From Bacillus sp. MM2020_1 (GTDB taxonomy: Bacteria > Bacillota > Bacilli > Bacillales > Cytobacillaceae): DNA of 58,129 nucleotides. Shown here piece after piece: positions 7,565 to 15,720 of the stretch. The stretch lies in assembly GCA_011250595.1 (NCBI GenBank), contig JAANMP010000030.1, forward strand, positions 1 to 58,129. The letters run 5' to 3'. Under the pieces are notes generated by a model. That model made no database searches and was not told the origin of the DNA. It saw nothing but the letters and a program-made list of their open reading frames with translations. A program made the translations under genes and the position numbers. Numbering within the stretch: the stretch's first letter is position 1; every line of letters starts with the position of its first letter.

Positions 7565-9412
7565 TTAATTCACTATGTTAATATTGTAATCCTTAAACCA
7601 TGTGTGCAGTTGCACAAGATACGCCAATAACTGTGGTCCTGTCATCAATTGGCCAAACCAAGGTTCTTGAAAGGAATTTCCACCCGATTTGACGATACTC
7701 TCAAGCTGTTCTTTATTAAAAAATTCATGCAAGGCTGAGGATTTATCTTTTAATATATTTTCCACCAGCTTTTGAACTGCAATGGTATAGGCAGGATTAT
7801 GTGTTTTGGGATAAGGGCTTTTTTTCCGGTACAAGACTTCCTCAGGTAAAATACCTTCAAAGGCTTTTCTAAGAATACCTTTTTCCCTGCCGCGATACAT
7901 TTTCATTTCCCATGGGATATTCCATACATATTCGACAAGGCGATGATCAGCAAAGGGAACTCTGACTTCTAGACTTGCGCCCATGCTCATTCGGTCTTTT
8001 CGATCAAGTAATGTCGTCATAAAGCTAATCATATTAATATAAAATAATTCTCTCCGTTTTGCATCTTCTTGACTTTCACCCTCTAACTTAGGGGTTTCAG
8101 CAATCGCTTGATAATACCTTTCCATCACGTAATCATTTAATTTTAGTTTTTCCTGCCAATGTGATTTCAACAAATTATGTCGTTCTGATATAGAGCGCAT
8201 CCACGGAAACCCAGGCCGTTCTAAGTCTTGTTTGCGGTGGAACCATGGGTAACCCCCGAAAATTTCATCAGCACATTCCCCGGAAAGACTGACAACAAAG
8301 TCCTGCTTGATTTCTTTACAAAACCACAGTAACGATGAATCCACATCTGCCATTCCTGGAAGGTCTCTTACATGAGCAGCCTCCACCAAATCATTGACCA
8401 ATTGCTTTTGAGTAATAATTTTGTTATGGTGCTTTGTATTAAATTTATCGGTTATCATTTGAATAAATTTTCCATCAGCATCCGGTTGAAATTCATTTGA
8501 TGAAAAGTATTTGTCATTGCCTTCATAATCGATAGAATAAGTGTGTAACTGCCCCTTATTTTGGTCCTTGAATCCTTTGGCGGCAATCGCTGTAATGATG
8601 CTCGAATCCAGCCCTCCAGACAAAAAGGTACTTAGGGGCACATCAGAAACAAGCTGTCTTGTTACCGCGTCTGTGACTAAATAACGGACCTTTTCAGCCG
8701 TTTCCTCCACGTTATCCTTATGTTCTTCACTTTTTACATTCCAATAGCGCCAAATTTTTAAACCATTCTTTGAAAATGTTAAAGCATGTGCAGGTCTTAA
8801 CTCATTAATTCCTTTAAACACCCCGGAACCAGGCGATCTAGAAGGACCAATTCCAAAAATTTCTGCAAGACCTTCTTGATTAATTTCCGTTTTCACCTCT
8901 GGATGGGCTAAAATAGCCTTGATTTCAGATGCAAATAAAAGGCCTTTTTCGTGTTCTCTAAAAAATAATGGTTTTACCCCTAAGCGGTCACGTCCAATAA
9001 AAAGTTGTTCCTTCTTACTATCCCATATGGCAAATGCATAAATCCCATTCAGATAATTTACACACTCTTCCGCCCATTCTATATAGGCAGTTAATAGAAC
9101 TTCTGTATCAGAATGACCTTTAAATGAATATCCTTTAGTATGGAGAACTTTGCGGATATCTTCGGTGTTATATAATTCCCCATTGTAACAAATGGTGTAA
9201 TGGAACCCGTCTTTTTGTTTAGACATTGGCTGCCTTCCCCCTTCAGGGTCGACAACAATAAGTCTCTTATGGCCAAAAGCCACATGTGTCTCAGACCAGA
9301 TGTTGGTTTCATCAGGGCCTCTTTTTGCTAATGTATTAGTCATTTTTGTAAGTGTACCCGCTTCGTTCTTAATTGGTTTATTAAAATTAATCCAGCCTGT
9401 AATACCACACAT
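7565..9412 (-). CDS. asnO: Asparagine synthetase (glutamine-hydrolysing), AsnO type
   Basis: A 615-residue class II amidotransferase. The mature N-terminal Cys is residue 2 (MCGITGWI), the glutaminase domain spans about 2-200 with RGPDE and the CYNGELYN motif, and the synthetase domain has the PP-loop SGGLDSS and a C-terminal YRKKSPYPKTHNP stretch. It converts Asp, Gln and ATP to Asn. The length and neighbourhood (yisN, yisL) match B. subtilis AsnO (YisO), which is needed for sporulation; the sporulation role is inferred by orthology. It is a single-gene unit, with a 14-bp perfect palindrome in its upstream region. Confidence 0.92.
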   Translation of the reverse strand: MCGITGWINFNKPIKNEAGTLTKMTNTLAKRGPDETNIWSETHVAFGHKRLIVVDPEGGRQPMSKQKDGFHYTICYNGELYNTEDIRKVLHTKGYSFKGHSDTEVLLTAYIEWAEECVNYLNGIYAFAIWDSKKEQLFIGRDRLGVKPLFFREHEKGLLFASEIKAILAHPEVKTEINQEGLAEIFGIGPSRSPGSGVFKGINELRPAHALTFSKNGLKIWRYWNVKSEEHKDNVEETAEKVRYLVTDAVTRQLVSDVPLSTFLSGGLDSSIITAIAAKGFKDQNKGQLHTYSIDYEGNDKYFSSNEFQPDADGKFIQMITDKFNTKHHNKIITQKQLVNDLVEAAHVRDLPGMADVDSSLLWFCKEIKQDFVVSLSGECADEIFGGYPWFHRKQDLERPGFPWMRSISERHNLLKSHWQEKLKLNDYVMERYYQAIAETPKLEGESQEDAKRRELFYINMISFMTTLLDRKDRMSMGASLEVRVPFADHRLVEYVWNIPWEMKMYRGREKGILRKAFEGILPEEVLYRKKSPYPKTHNPAYTIAVQKLVENILKDKSSALHEFFNKEQLESIVKSGGNSFQEPWFGQLMTGPQLLAYLVQLHTWFKDYNINIVN

Positions 9413-9446
9413 TTCCTATCTCACTCCTCATTAACAGAACTACTGT

Positions 9447-9460
9447 ACATGAATTCATGT
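9447..9460. promoter_or_regulatory. 14-bp perfect palindrome upstream of asnO
   Basis: ACATGAATTCATGT lies 35-48 bases before the asnO start codon in the 222-bp divergent region with the yisN-like gene. Position and symmetry fit a dimeric repressor site, but no regulator is known to me for this exact sequence. Confidence 0.3.
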
Positions 9461-9634
9461 TTTTATAGTATTCAGCCCATGGGAAATGGTTAATTGTCCG
9501 AAAAGAAATGCGGATGGGCATGTGGTAAGCAAGCAGTTTATTTGATTTAAAAAGATAATACTTTATCTTTCAGTTATAAAATTTCATGAAGATGTCTAAA
9601 AAGAATATGACAGCATCTGGTACGGAGGTTAGAA

Positions 9635-10198
9635 ATGAGTCGACAACAACGAATGAGACTTTACGATATTCAGGAAAGAGCCTACACGGAAGGAACAGTT
9701 GAGCAAATTAATGATCAGTGGATTTTCTTTGATGAGGAAACAGAAGAAGCGGAAATGTTAGATGATTACCTTCAGCAAGAAATAGAAGTCTTCAGAATGA
9801 ATCGTTGGAAGAAAGGTAAATTGTATGAAACAGGAAAAGTACGAATTGGAAACGATGCCACTATGCTCCGCAATCATGATTTAGTTAGGATTAGGAAGCA
9901 TTTAGTGTATTCGCTTGAGAGGCTTTTAGATGGAATCAATGATGATGCCTTTTTTCAATTTGTTACTACTTTAAACTCGTTAAACTTTTCCATTTACGAT
10001 TGCATCTATTGTTATAACCATTTATCCTTCTTATCGGATGAAAACCGCAAGGATGGAGTTAATTTTCTAGTATTCGATAATCAGGAGCAAATCTGTAATG
10101 TCCAGCACCACTTTTGTTACTTTGAAAAAGTGAATGACCGATTTGAATTTACATTAAATACAGGAAAACGACTAGTAATTGAAAAAATGATTTCATAA
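9635..10198 (+). CDS. yisN: YisN-like conserved protein (DUF2777-like)
   Basis: A 187-residue soluble protein, acidic in its first third (DEETEEAEMLDDYL), with a Cys/Tyr-rich patch IYDCIYCYNHLSF near residues 125-137 and a C-terminal beta-rich part. There are no membrane helices or enzyme motifs. It lies divergent from asnO exactly where B. subtilis has yisN, whose product is uncharacterised; the family name is from memory. GGAGG precedes the ATG at a spacing of six bases. The three Cys residues at C-x2-C and one nearby could bind metal, but the pattern is too weak to assert this. Confidence 0.6.
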   Translation: MSRQQRMRLYDIQERAYTEGTVEQINDQWIFFDEETEEAEMLDDYLQQEIEVFRMNRWKKGKLYETGKVRIGNDATMLRNHDLVRIRKHLVYSLERLLDGINDDAFFQFVTTLNSLNFSIYDCIYCYNHLSFLSDENRKDGVNFLVFDNQEQICNVQHHFCYFEKVNDRFEFTLNTGKRLVIEKMIS

Positions 10199-10208
10199 AA
10201 TGCAAACA

Positions 10209-10253
10209 GGGTGTCAGGCACCATGTGAAAATTTCACATGGTGCCTGACACCC
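10209..10253. repeat. 45-bp perfect palindrome, interspersed repeat also usable as terminator
   Basis: Two 22-base arms beginning GGGTGTCAGGCACCATGTG are perfect reverse complements around a single central A. A short T run follows at 10255-10260. It lies between the convergent yisN-like and moeB genes. The GTGTCAGGCACC / GGTGCCTGACAC core is one I know as a recurrent intergenic palindrome in Bacillaceae genomes; only one copy is in this window. It may act as a bidirectional terminator as well as being a REP-like element. Confidence 0.75.
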
Positions 10254-10269
10254 ATTTTTTGAGGACAAT

Positions 10270-11298
10270 TTAGTTCCCGATATACTTCGAATAAAGCATT
10301 TTAGCTTTGACCACATCATTTGTTCCATGAATCAATACACGTGCATCTCTAAACACGACAATTGAAATATCTTCGTCAGGAGCAAAACGGAGTAAGAAGT
10401 CATTTCCTGAAACATTACCGCTTTTCTTGAGCCGCACTGCTAGATTTTTTACATCTAAGTCACGCTTATTTCTTGGATTGATTTGGACTGTATTACGCCC
10501 ACAAAGTGTCGTATAGACTACTTGGTGTTCAGACGACCGATTTAAAAAATCAAATTGATGTTTCACACATGTTGGACAATTAGGATTTCTCCCCTCAGAA
10601 ATATCCATTTGCATGGTGGTATAATCCCAAATATCAATTTGCTCTAAATTAGGTGTAGTTTTCTCACCAATTAATATTTTCATTGTTTCCATTGCTTGAA
10701 AGGAACCGATAATATCCGTTAATGGGGACAATACGCCAACTGTATCGCAGGTTTCCCCAGTCGCAGTCGGGACATGCGGAAAGAGGCATCGGTAACAGGG
10801 GGTAATTCCGGGTATAATCGAGGCAAACATGCCTCTTGAACTTACCGCAGCCCCGTGAATCCAAGGAATTCCGTACTTTACAGCCACATCATTGATTAAA
10901 AAACGTGTGTTAAAATTATCGGTGCCATCAACGATACAATCAAATTCTGTTAATAATTCTTCCGCATTATCTAGATTTAAATCGGCAATTACCGCATCAA
11001 CAGTAACAGTCGAATTAATTTTATTTAATCTTTTTTGTGCAGCAATTACCTTTGGAAACTGTAATCTTGCATCCTCTTCATCAAAAAGTGTCTGCCGCTG
11101 CAAATTTGATAGTTCAACTAAATCCCTATCAATTAGCCTTATATAGCCAATTCCGGAACGAACCAGGTGATTTGCAATTACCGTACCAAGCGCACCGACG
11201 CCGACAATTGCCACTTTACTATTTTGCAATTTTATTTGTCCGGTCTCCCCTACCTGTTGAAAAAGAATCTGTCTTGAATAACGTTCTAAATCACTCAT
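10270..11298 (-). CDS. moeB: MoeB/ThiF-type sulfur-carrier adenylyltransferase
   Basis: A 342-residue E1-like enzyme. The nucleotide-binding loop GVGALG is at residues 33-38, the DRD-VE-SNLQRQ motif follows, zinc ligands are CYRC (168/171) and CPTC (241/244), and a candidate catalytic Cys is at 184 in CDTVGVLSPL. Residues about 255-342 form the short C-terminal extension seen in Bacillus ThiF/MoeB proteins. The enzyme adenylates the Gly-Gly tail of MoaD or ThiS. Because moaD and an AOR gene are the neighbours and no thiamine genes are, the molybdopterin role is favoured; a thiamine role cannot be excluded. It is divergent from the AOR gene. Confidence 0.85.
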   Translation of the reverse strand: MSDLERYSRQILFQQVGETGQIKLQNSKVAIVGVGALGTVIANHLVRSGIGYIRLIDRDLVELSNLQRQTLFDEEDARLQFPKVIAAQKRLNKINSTVTVDAVIADLNLDNAEELLTEFDCIVDGTDNFNTRFLINDVAVKYGIPWIHGAAVSSRGMFASIIPGITPCYRCLFPHVPTATGETCDTVGVLSPLTDIIGSFQAMETMKILIGEKTTPNLEQIDIWDYTTMQMDISEGRNPNCPTCVKHQFDFLNRSSEHQVVYTTLCGRNTVQINPRNKRDLDVKNLAVRLKKSGNVSGNDFLLRFAPDEDISIVVFRDARVLIHGTNDVVKAKMLYSKYIGN

Positions 11299-11466
11299 GA
11301 TCCACCACTTTCCTAAGTTAAACTTGAATCTTACTCCTCAAACGGAAAGGTTATATTACTATTATCTTACCAAATTATTTCCGATTGTCTTTTAGAAATA
11401 ATCTAATTTTAAAAATAATTGAAAAAGTATATAATAAATAATGGGATTAAGTATAAATTTGGGAGG

Positions 11467-11502
11467 AATCTCTTATCTCAATAGCTAATATTATAAGAGA
11501 TT
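11467..11502 (+). promoter_or_regulatory. Inverted repeat in the AOR leader
   Basis: AATCTCTTAT at 11467-11476 is perfectly complementary to ATAAGAGATT at 11493-11502, and a T-rich stretch (seven T) follows about eight bases later. A TATAAT box lies about 35 bases upstream, at 11430-11435. It could be an operator or a weak leader hairpin for the AOR gene. An isolated GGGAGG at 11461-11466 has no start codon at a useful distance. Confidence 0.35.
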
Positions 11503-11541
11503 AGTATATATTTTTTTCATATGGGAAAGAGGGGGAAAACT

Positions 11542-13374
11542 TTGAATTTAGGCGGTTTTAAAAACAAGGAAGTATTAGTCGACTTAACAAATGGTGTTGT
11601 TGATTACAGAGGAATCAATGAAGAAGATGCAGTTAAGTACATAGGCGGTCGTGGACTGGGCGTTAAGTATGTATTAGATAACGGCCCTGAAGTCGAGCCA
11701 TTATCTGCAGAAAACATCCTATGTATTATGACAGGTCCTGTCACGGGATCACGTTCTTCGATGAGTGGGCGCCTTTGTGTTGTTACCAAATCACCGCTAA
11801 CCGGCACTGTTACGGATTCCCACATCGGCGGCTGGACGGCTGCTCGTCTCAAGTGGGCAGGCGTGGATAATATTATTTTTTCTGGAAAAAGTGACAAGCC
11901 TGTATACCTATTTATTGAAGATGGGAAAGCAGAGCTTCGTGACGCTTCAAACCTTTGGGGAACGAGCACACGAGCTTTTATTAAAGCAATGAAAGACGAA
12001 CATGGTGAAGAAGACCTAAGTGTCATGACAATTGGTCAAGCTGGTGAGAATACCGTACGCTTTGCCTCATTTATTAATGAACATGATCGTGCTGCAGGCC
12101 GCGGCGGTACTGCTGCTGTTGCCGGCTATAAAAAATTAAAAGCAATCGTAATCAAAGCTGCTCAAAAAGGCAATATGCCACAGCCAAAATTAGATACCGA
12201 TTACAAAGATGCCAATAAAAAAGCTGTAAAAGCAATCCTTGATGGCGGCTTAACAGCACCTAATAAAGGCGGATTATCTGTCTATGGTACAAACGTTTTA
12301 ACCAACTTAATCAATGAAGTGGGAGCGCTACCAACCAAAAACTCCCAATTAACACACTGGGATGAAGCAGAGAAACACAGTGGCGAGTATTACAACACGA
12401 ATTTACGTGTAGCTAACAACACCTGCCATGCTTGCCCAGTCGGCTGTAAGATCGAAGTAGAAGTTAAGGATGGAAAATATAAAACACGTGTAGAAAGTAT
12501 TGAATTCGAATCCGCTTGGTCACTAGGTTCCAACTGTCTGTTAAGTGACGCAGAAGCGATTTCCTATATGATCGACCGCTGTAATGAATATGGTCTTGAT
12601 ACAATTGAACTTGGTCACTGCTTCTCTGTATCAATGGAGGCCTACGAAAAAGGAATTATTAATGAGGAACTAATCTGGGGCGACGCGGATTCCATGATTG
12701 AATTAACCAAGAAAATTGCTTTCCGTGAAGGATTTGGCGGCGTACTTGCAGAAGGACCTGCACGTGCCACTGCACTTTGGGGTGCACCTGAACTGTCCAT
12801 GTCTGTTAAAGGTCAGTCAATCCCAGCCTATGACCCACGCGGCATTCAAGGAATTGGACTTGGTTATGCTACAAGTAACCGCGGTGCTTGTCACCTTCGT
12901 GGATACACTGTTGCCAGTGAAATTGCTGGGATTCCTGAACCTACTGACCGCTTAAAGCCAGAAGGTAAAGGTGAATTATTAAAAGTATTCCAAGATATGC
13001 TTGCATTTTCAGATTCTATGAATATTTGTAAGTTCTCCTCCTTCTCCGAGAACGCTGAGCATTATGCTGAGCAATATAGTGGGATGACTGGAATTCAATT
13101 AACAGCTGAGGATGTTATGAAGGCTGGGGAAAGAATCTATAATCTTGAACGGTATTACAATAATCTTGCCGGATTTAATAAACGCGAGAATGACTTCCTT
13201 CCAAAACGATTTACAGAAGAACCAGCGTCTGGAAACAGTGCAGGACATGTAAGTCGTATGGATATTATGCTTGAAGAGTACTATCAAGTACGCGGTTGGA
13301 AAGATGGACTTGTAACAGATGAAAAACTTCGTGAATTAGGGATTATTGACCCAGAAGTAAAACAAACTGTTTAG
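11542..13374 (+). CDS. aor: Tungsten-type aldehyde:ferredoxin oxidoreductase (AOR)
   Basis: A 610-residue AOR-family protein. The [4Fe-4S] ligands are visible as C-x2-C-x3-C at 295, 298 and 302 (TCHACPVGC) plus Cys 496 (NICKF), the same spacing as in archaeal AOR. The pterin-binding motifs include GGRGLG, GRGG and YDPRGIQG with TSNRGACHLRG. These enzymes oxidise aldehydes to acids with ferredoxin, using a bis-pterin W (sometimes Mo) cofactor. I choose TTG 11542 because GAGGGGG ends six bases before it; an ATG at 11521 lacks a ribosome site. The aldehyde substrate is unknown. Flanking moeB, moaD and the linked small gene supply the pterin sulfur-transfer step. A terminator follows. Confidence 0.92.
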   Translation: MNLGGFKNKEVLVDLTNGVVDYRGINEEDAVKYIGGRGLGVKYVLDNGPEVEPLSAENILCIMTGPVTGSRSSMSGRLCVVTKSPLTGTVTDSHIGGWTAARLKWAGVDNIIFSGKSDKPVYLFIEDGKAELRDASNLWGTSTRAFIKAMKDEHGEEDLSVMTIGQAGENTVRFASFINEHDRAAGRGGTAAVAGYKKLKAIVIKAAQKGNMPQPKLDTDYKDANKKAVKAILDGGLTAPNKGGLSVYGTNVLTNLINEVGALPTKNSQLTHWDEAEKHSGEYYNTNLRVANNTCHACPVGCKIEVEVKDGKYKTRVESIEFESAWSLGSNCLLSDAEAISYMIDRCNEYGLDTIELGHCFSVSMEAYEKGIINEELIWGDADSMIELTKKIAFREGFGGVLAEGPARATALWGAPELSMSVKGQSIPAYDPRGIQGIGLGYATSNRGACHLRGYTVASEIAGIPEPTDRLKPEGKGELLKVFQDMLAFSDSMNICKFSSFSENAEHYAEQYSGMTGIQLTAEDVMKAGERIYNLERYYNNLAGFNKRENDFLPKRFTEEPASGNSAGHVSRMDIMLEEYYQVRGWKDGLVTDEKLRELGIIDPEVKQTV

Positions 13375-13385
13375 GAGAATATGAG

Positions 13386-13421
13386 AAAAGCTTCTGCAAA
13401 AAATATGCAGAAGCTTTTTTT
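13386..13421. terminator. Bidirectional terminator after AOR
   Basis: AAAAGCTTCTGCA pairs with TGCAGAAGCTTTT around AAAAATA, followed by further T residues. It is shared with the convergent MoaD-linked gene. Confidence 0.9.
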
Positions 13422-13692
13422 ACCCGCCAATTCTCGTTGTTTTATAACGGTAATTTCTTATTAACTCATTCAAAATAGATTCCTCGTTTGCACAAAAACG
13501 CACTTGGACGGTATTTACTTTAAAACTTGAGGTAAATGAAATTTCCTCTTCTGATAAAATTTGACCGCTCCAGTTTTCCGCTTCATAAACATAAGGGAAT
13601 CTACCTGTTATTTGTTTCGCACCAAGTTCTTCAAAATACAAGCCCAGATGGTCAATCCTTATACCGCGAAACTCTAAATCTTTTTTTATCAT
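13420..13692 (-). CDS. MoaD-associated small protein (DUF1952-like)
   Basis: A 90-residue protein starting MIKKDLEFRGIRIDHLGLYF with an alternating hydrophobic/charged beta pattern and no membrane segment. ATG 13692 overlaps almost directly with the moaD stop (one base between), and GGGGG inside the moaD end serves as its ribosome site, so it is translationally coupled to moaD. It resembles the domain fused to the C-terminus of some MoaD-related proteins (DUF1952); that comparison is from memory. A role with the tungsto/molybdopterin carrier or AOR is inferred from the two-gene operon. Confidence 0.65.
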   Translation of the reverse strand: MIKKDLEFRGIRIDHLGLYFEELGAKQITGRFPYVYEAENWSGQILSEEEISFTSSFKVNTVQVRFCANEESILNELIRNYRYKTTRIGG

Positions 13693-13693
13693 A

Positions 13694-13966
13694 TCAACCC
13701 CCTGCAACTGGAGGAAAAAGCGCAAATTGGTCCTTTTCATCTACTTTTGTTTGAAGGTCATCAAGGTGAATGATATTTCTTCCATTTACATAGACATGAA
13801 CAAATGGAAGCAGCTCCTTTTCAGTTGAGAAAATCTCATCTTTTAATGGAGGAAACATTTCAACCATTTTATCAAGCACATCGATTACTCGTTCACCATC
13901 AGGCTGAACATTTACCGTTACCCCACCACATATTTGCCGGAGATTAGCAAACACTTTTACGAGCAT
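13694..13966 (-). CDS. moaD: MoaD-like molybdopterin synthase sulfur carrier
   Basis: A 90-residue ubiquitin-like protein ending PPVAGG; the Gly-Gly tail is adenylated and thiocarboxylated. The motifs VKVFANLRQICGG, VHVYVNGRNI and DQFALFPPVAGG are standard for MoaD. ATG 13966 is chosen from AGGAGAGGA nine bases upstream; a longer in-frame start adds 23 unrelated residues. Its partner activating enzyme is probably the MoeB/ThiF protein at 10270-11298. No moaE or other pterin biosynthesis gene is in the window. Confidence 0.88.
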   Translation of the reverse strand: MLVKVFANLRQICGGVTVNVQPDGERVIDVLDKMVEMFPPLKDEIFSTEKELLPFVHVYVNGRNIIHLDDLQTKVDEKDQFALFPPVAGG

Positions 13967-14048
13967 ATGTATCCTCTCCTCTCTACCTAATTCAATATTA
14001 AAACCTAAAGTACAAGTTGTCACGATGTTTATCATTTCTTACCAAAAC

Positions 14049-14080
14049 AAAAAGGCTGCCGAGGTACTCGAGCAACCTTT
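14049..14080 (-). terminator. Terminator downstream of yisL
   Basis: Read on the minus strand, AAAGGTTGCTCGAG pairs with CTCGGCAGCCTTT and is followed by T residues. It lies beyond the 150-bp repeat, so a yisL transcript would include the repeat in its 3' UTR. Confidence 0.7.
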
Positions 14081-14120
14081 ACTAGAAAGATAAGAAGGTA
14101 TAAATTTCGACTTTGAAAAT

Positions 14121-14270
14121 TGTCCAGCTCCAGCGCCCTAGCGGCTAGTGTCCTTCGCTCTCCGCCCTACGATAAGTCAACATCGATTCGCCTTCGGCTC
14201 ATCGTGTTTTCCTTTATCTCAGTTGGAGCGCTCCAGGCCATACGCCGCTGAACAGGGCGCTTGCGCTTTT
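14121..14270. repeat. 150-bp interspersed repeat with complementary ends
   Basis: A G+C-rich block, distinct from its AT-rich surroundings, begins TGTCCAGCTCCAGCGCCCT and ends AGGGCGCTTGCGCTTTT. The two ends are complementary over AGCGCCCT/AGGGCGCT, and an internal GGAGCGCTCCAG is self-complementary. I recognise this block as a recurrent intergenic element of Bacillus-group genomes. It has no open reading frame of note and a single copy here. It probably folds into a long imperfect hairpin. Confidence 0.7.
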
Positions 14271-14275
14271 CTTAT

Positions 14276-14632
14276 TTAAGGGTGTAAAAATGACATTGGC
14301 AATCTTCCACCTAGATATAAAACCAGCACCCATGCAATGACAAACTGAATCCAAAATACAGAAGTTCTTCTGTTATTAGCCACGCGACTAAGGATCATTT
14401 CAAATAATCCGATTACCCACAAACCTACAACTGCTTTTAAAATATACCAAACATCAATTTTGTAAACCGAAAAAAGAAGACCTACACCAGTTGCAATGAT
14501 AATCAAATATAATACTCGTAAAATCATTTTGACGATTTTAGCACCTTTTTCTTTTCCACCTTTATGTAAGAAAAGGGCGACAACAAATAAGATTAGTGCT
14601 AAAAGCCACGCAGTAATATGTCCGTGAATCAA
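14276..14632 (-). CDS. yisL: YisL family membrane protein (DUF1516)
   Basis: A 118-residue protein with four hydrophobic helices (about 5-22, 37-57, 63-82 and 92-112) separated by short charged loops (HKGGKEKG, NNRRTS). It matches the YisL/DUF1516 family in length and opening (IHGHITAW). Function is unknown. The start is TTG, supported by AGGAGG at 14642-14647, with no ATG nearby. Synteny with yisN and asnO agrees with B. subtilis. Confidence 0.85.
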   Translation of the reverse strand: MIHGHITAWLLALILFVVALFLHKGGKEKGAKIVKMILRVLYLIIIATGVGLLFSVYKIDVWYILKAVVGLWVIGLFEMILSRVANNRRTSVFWIQFVIAWVLVLYLGGRLPMSFLHP

Positions 14633-14790
14633 AATAGTTCCTCCTAAATGTATGTAATTTCATTTATTTCGAACCTATCATACCATAATCAACCAATAAA
14701 CACGAAAAAAAAGTAAGGCAAATATAGTAACAAACATATGAATGCAATAAATCAAAATAAGGGCTGAGCCTTTATTAAAAGTAAGCCGTG

Positions 14791-15717
14791 TTAACTATTC
14801 TTGAAAGTATCAATGATTTGAAGAATTGCCGGCCCAAGTAAAACAATAAAGAGACTAGGAAAAATAAATAGTATTAATGGAAATAACATTTTAATTGGTG
14901 CCTTCATCGCTTTCTCTTCTGCTCGCTGTTTTCTCTGTTCTCTAACCTCATTGGATTGGACCCTGAGCACTCGAACTATGCCAATTCCAAGTTTCTCAGC
15001 CTGTAGAATACTACTTATAAACGACCTAATTACATCAACATCTAGTCTATCACGAATACCTGATAATGCTTCTCTACGTGTTTTACCAATGCGAATTTCT
15101 TCTAAACAGCGCTGAAATTCAAAGGCAAGAACGCCCTCTTTCTTGGCGACAACCTTTGTAATCGCCGCATCGAAGCCTAGACCTGCTTCAAGGCAAACTG
15201 TCAGGAGGTCTAAGATATCCGGAAATTCTCTTAAAGCATTAATATTCCTTGTCTTCGTTTTCATTTTTAAATACTGATTTGGCACAAATAAACCAGCAAG
15301 AAATCCCAAAAAAACAAAGACAACACCTATACCAGCACCTACACTTAGAAGGTAAGCATATCCTGCAAAAATCATAGGAAAGATGCATATAAATGCTGTT
15401 TGAACCAGTCTAAAATCTACTGGTGTCATTCCGAATGGGTTTCCAGCCCTTTGTAGTTTCATGTCTATTTTTTCTTCTTTTTCACCTGAAATTCTCTTAT
15501 TAAAGTTTTTTTTGAAATCAAGGAAGATTGGACTAATCAATCTTAGATAAAACGATTGCTGCTTCTCAATGGTCTCGGTCTTTTCTTCTTTAATATTTTG
15601 TTCACTGGATAAAAAGTAGTCTAAACGCTCTTTAACATGAGCTTTCTTTTCAGTCTTGAATGAAAGTAATCCATAAAAACAAAAGGTAACGGTCAAAAAT
15701 AGAAAAAGGTAAATCAT
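14791..15717 (-). CDS. tadC: Tad pilus inner-membrane platform protein TadC
   Basis: A 308-residue type II secretion F-domain protein. The N-terminal helix (1-18) is followed by a basic linker, two central helices (about 107-145), the cytoplasmic T2SSF domain with LREFPDILDLLTVCLEAGLGFDAA, and a final helix pair (about 275-303). With TadB it forms the platform on which the ATPase acts. Last gene of the Tad operon; it starts three bases after the tadB stop. Confidence 0.88.
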   Translation of the reverse strand: MIYLFLFLTVTFCFYGLLSFKTEKKAHVKERLDYFLSSEQNIKEEKTETIEKQQSFYLRLISPIFLDFKKNFNKRISGEKEEKIDMKLQRAGNPFGMTPVDFRLVQTAFICIFPMIFAGYAYLLSVGAGIGVVFVFLGFLAGLFVPNQYLKMKTKTRNINALREFPDILDLLTVCLEAGLGFDAAITKVVAKKEGVLAFEFQRCLEEIRIGKTRREALSGIRDRLDVDVIRSFISSILQAEKLGIGIVRVLRVQSNEVREQRKQRAEEKAMKAPIKMLFPLILFIFPSLFIVLLGPAILQIIDTFKNS

Positions 15718-15720
15718 AGA

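Noticed and set aside
11521..11541. ATG at 11521 as AOR start
   Set aside because: No ribosome site precedes it, while the GAGGGGG for the TTG at 11542 lies inside this extension.
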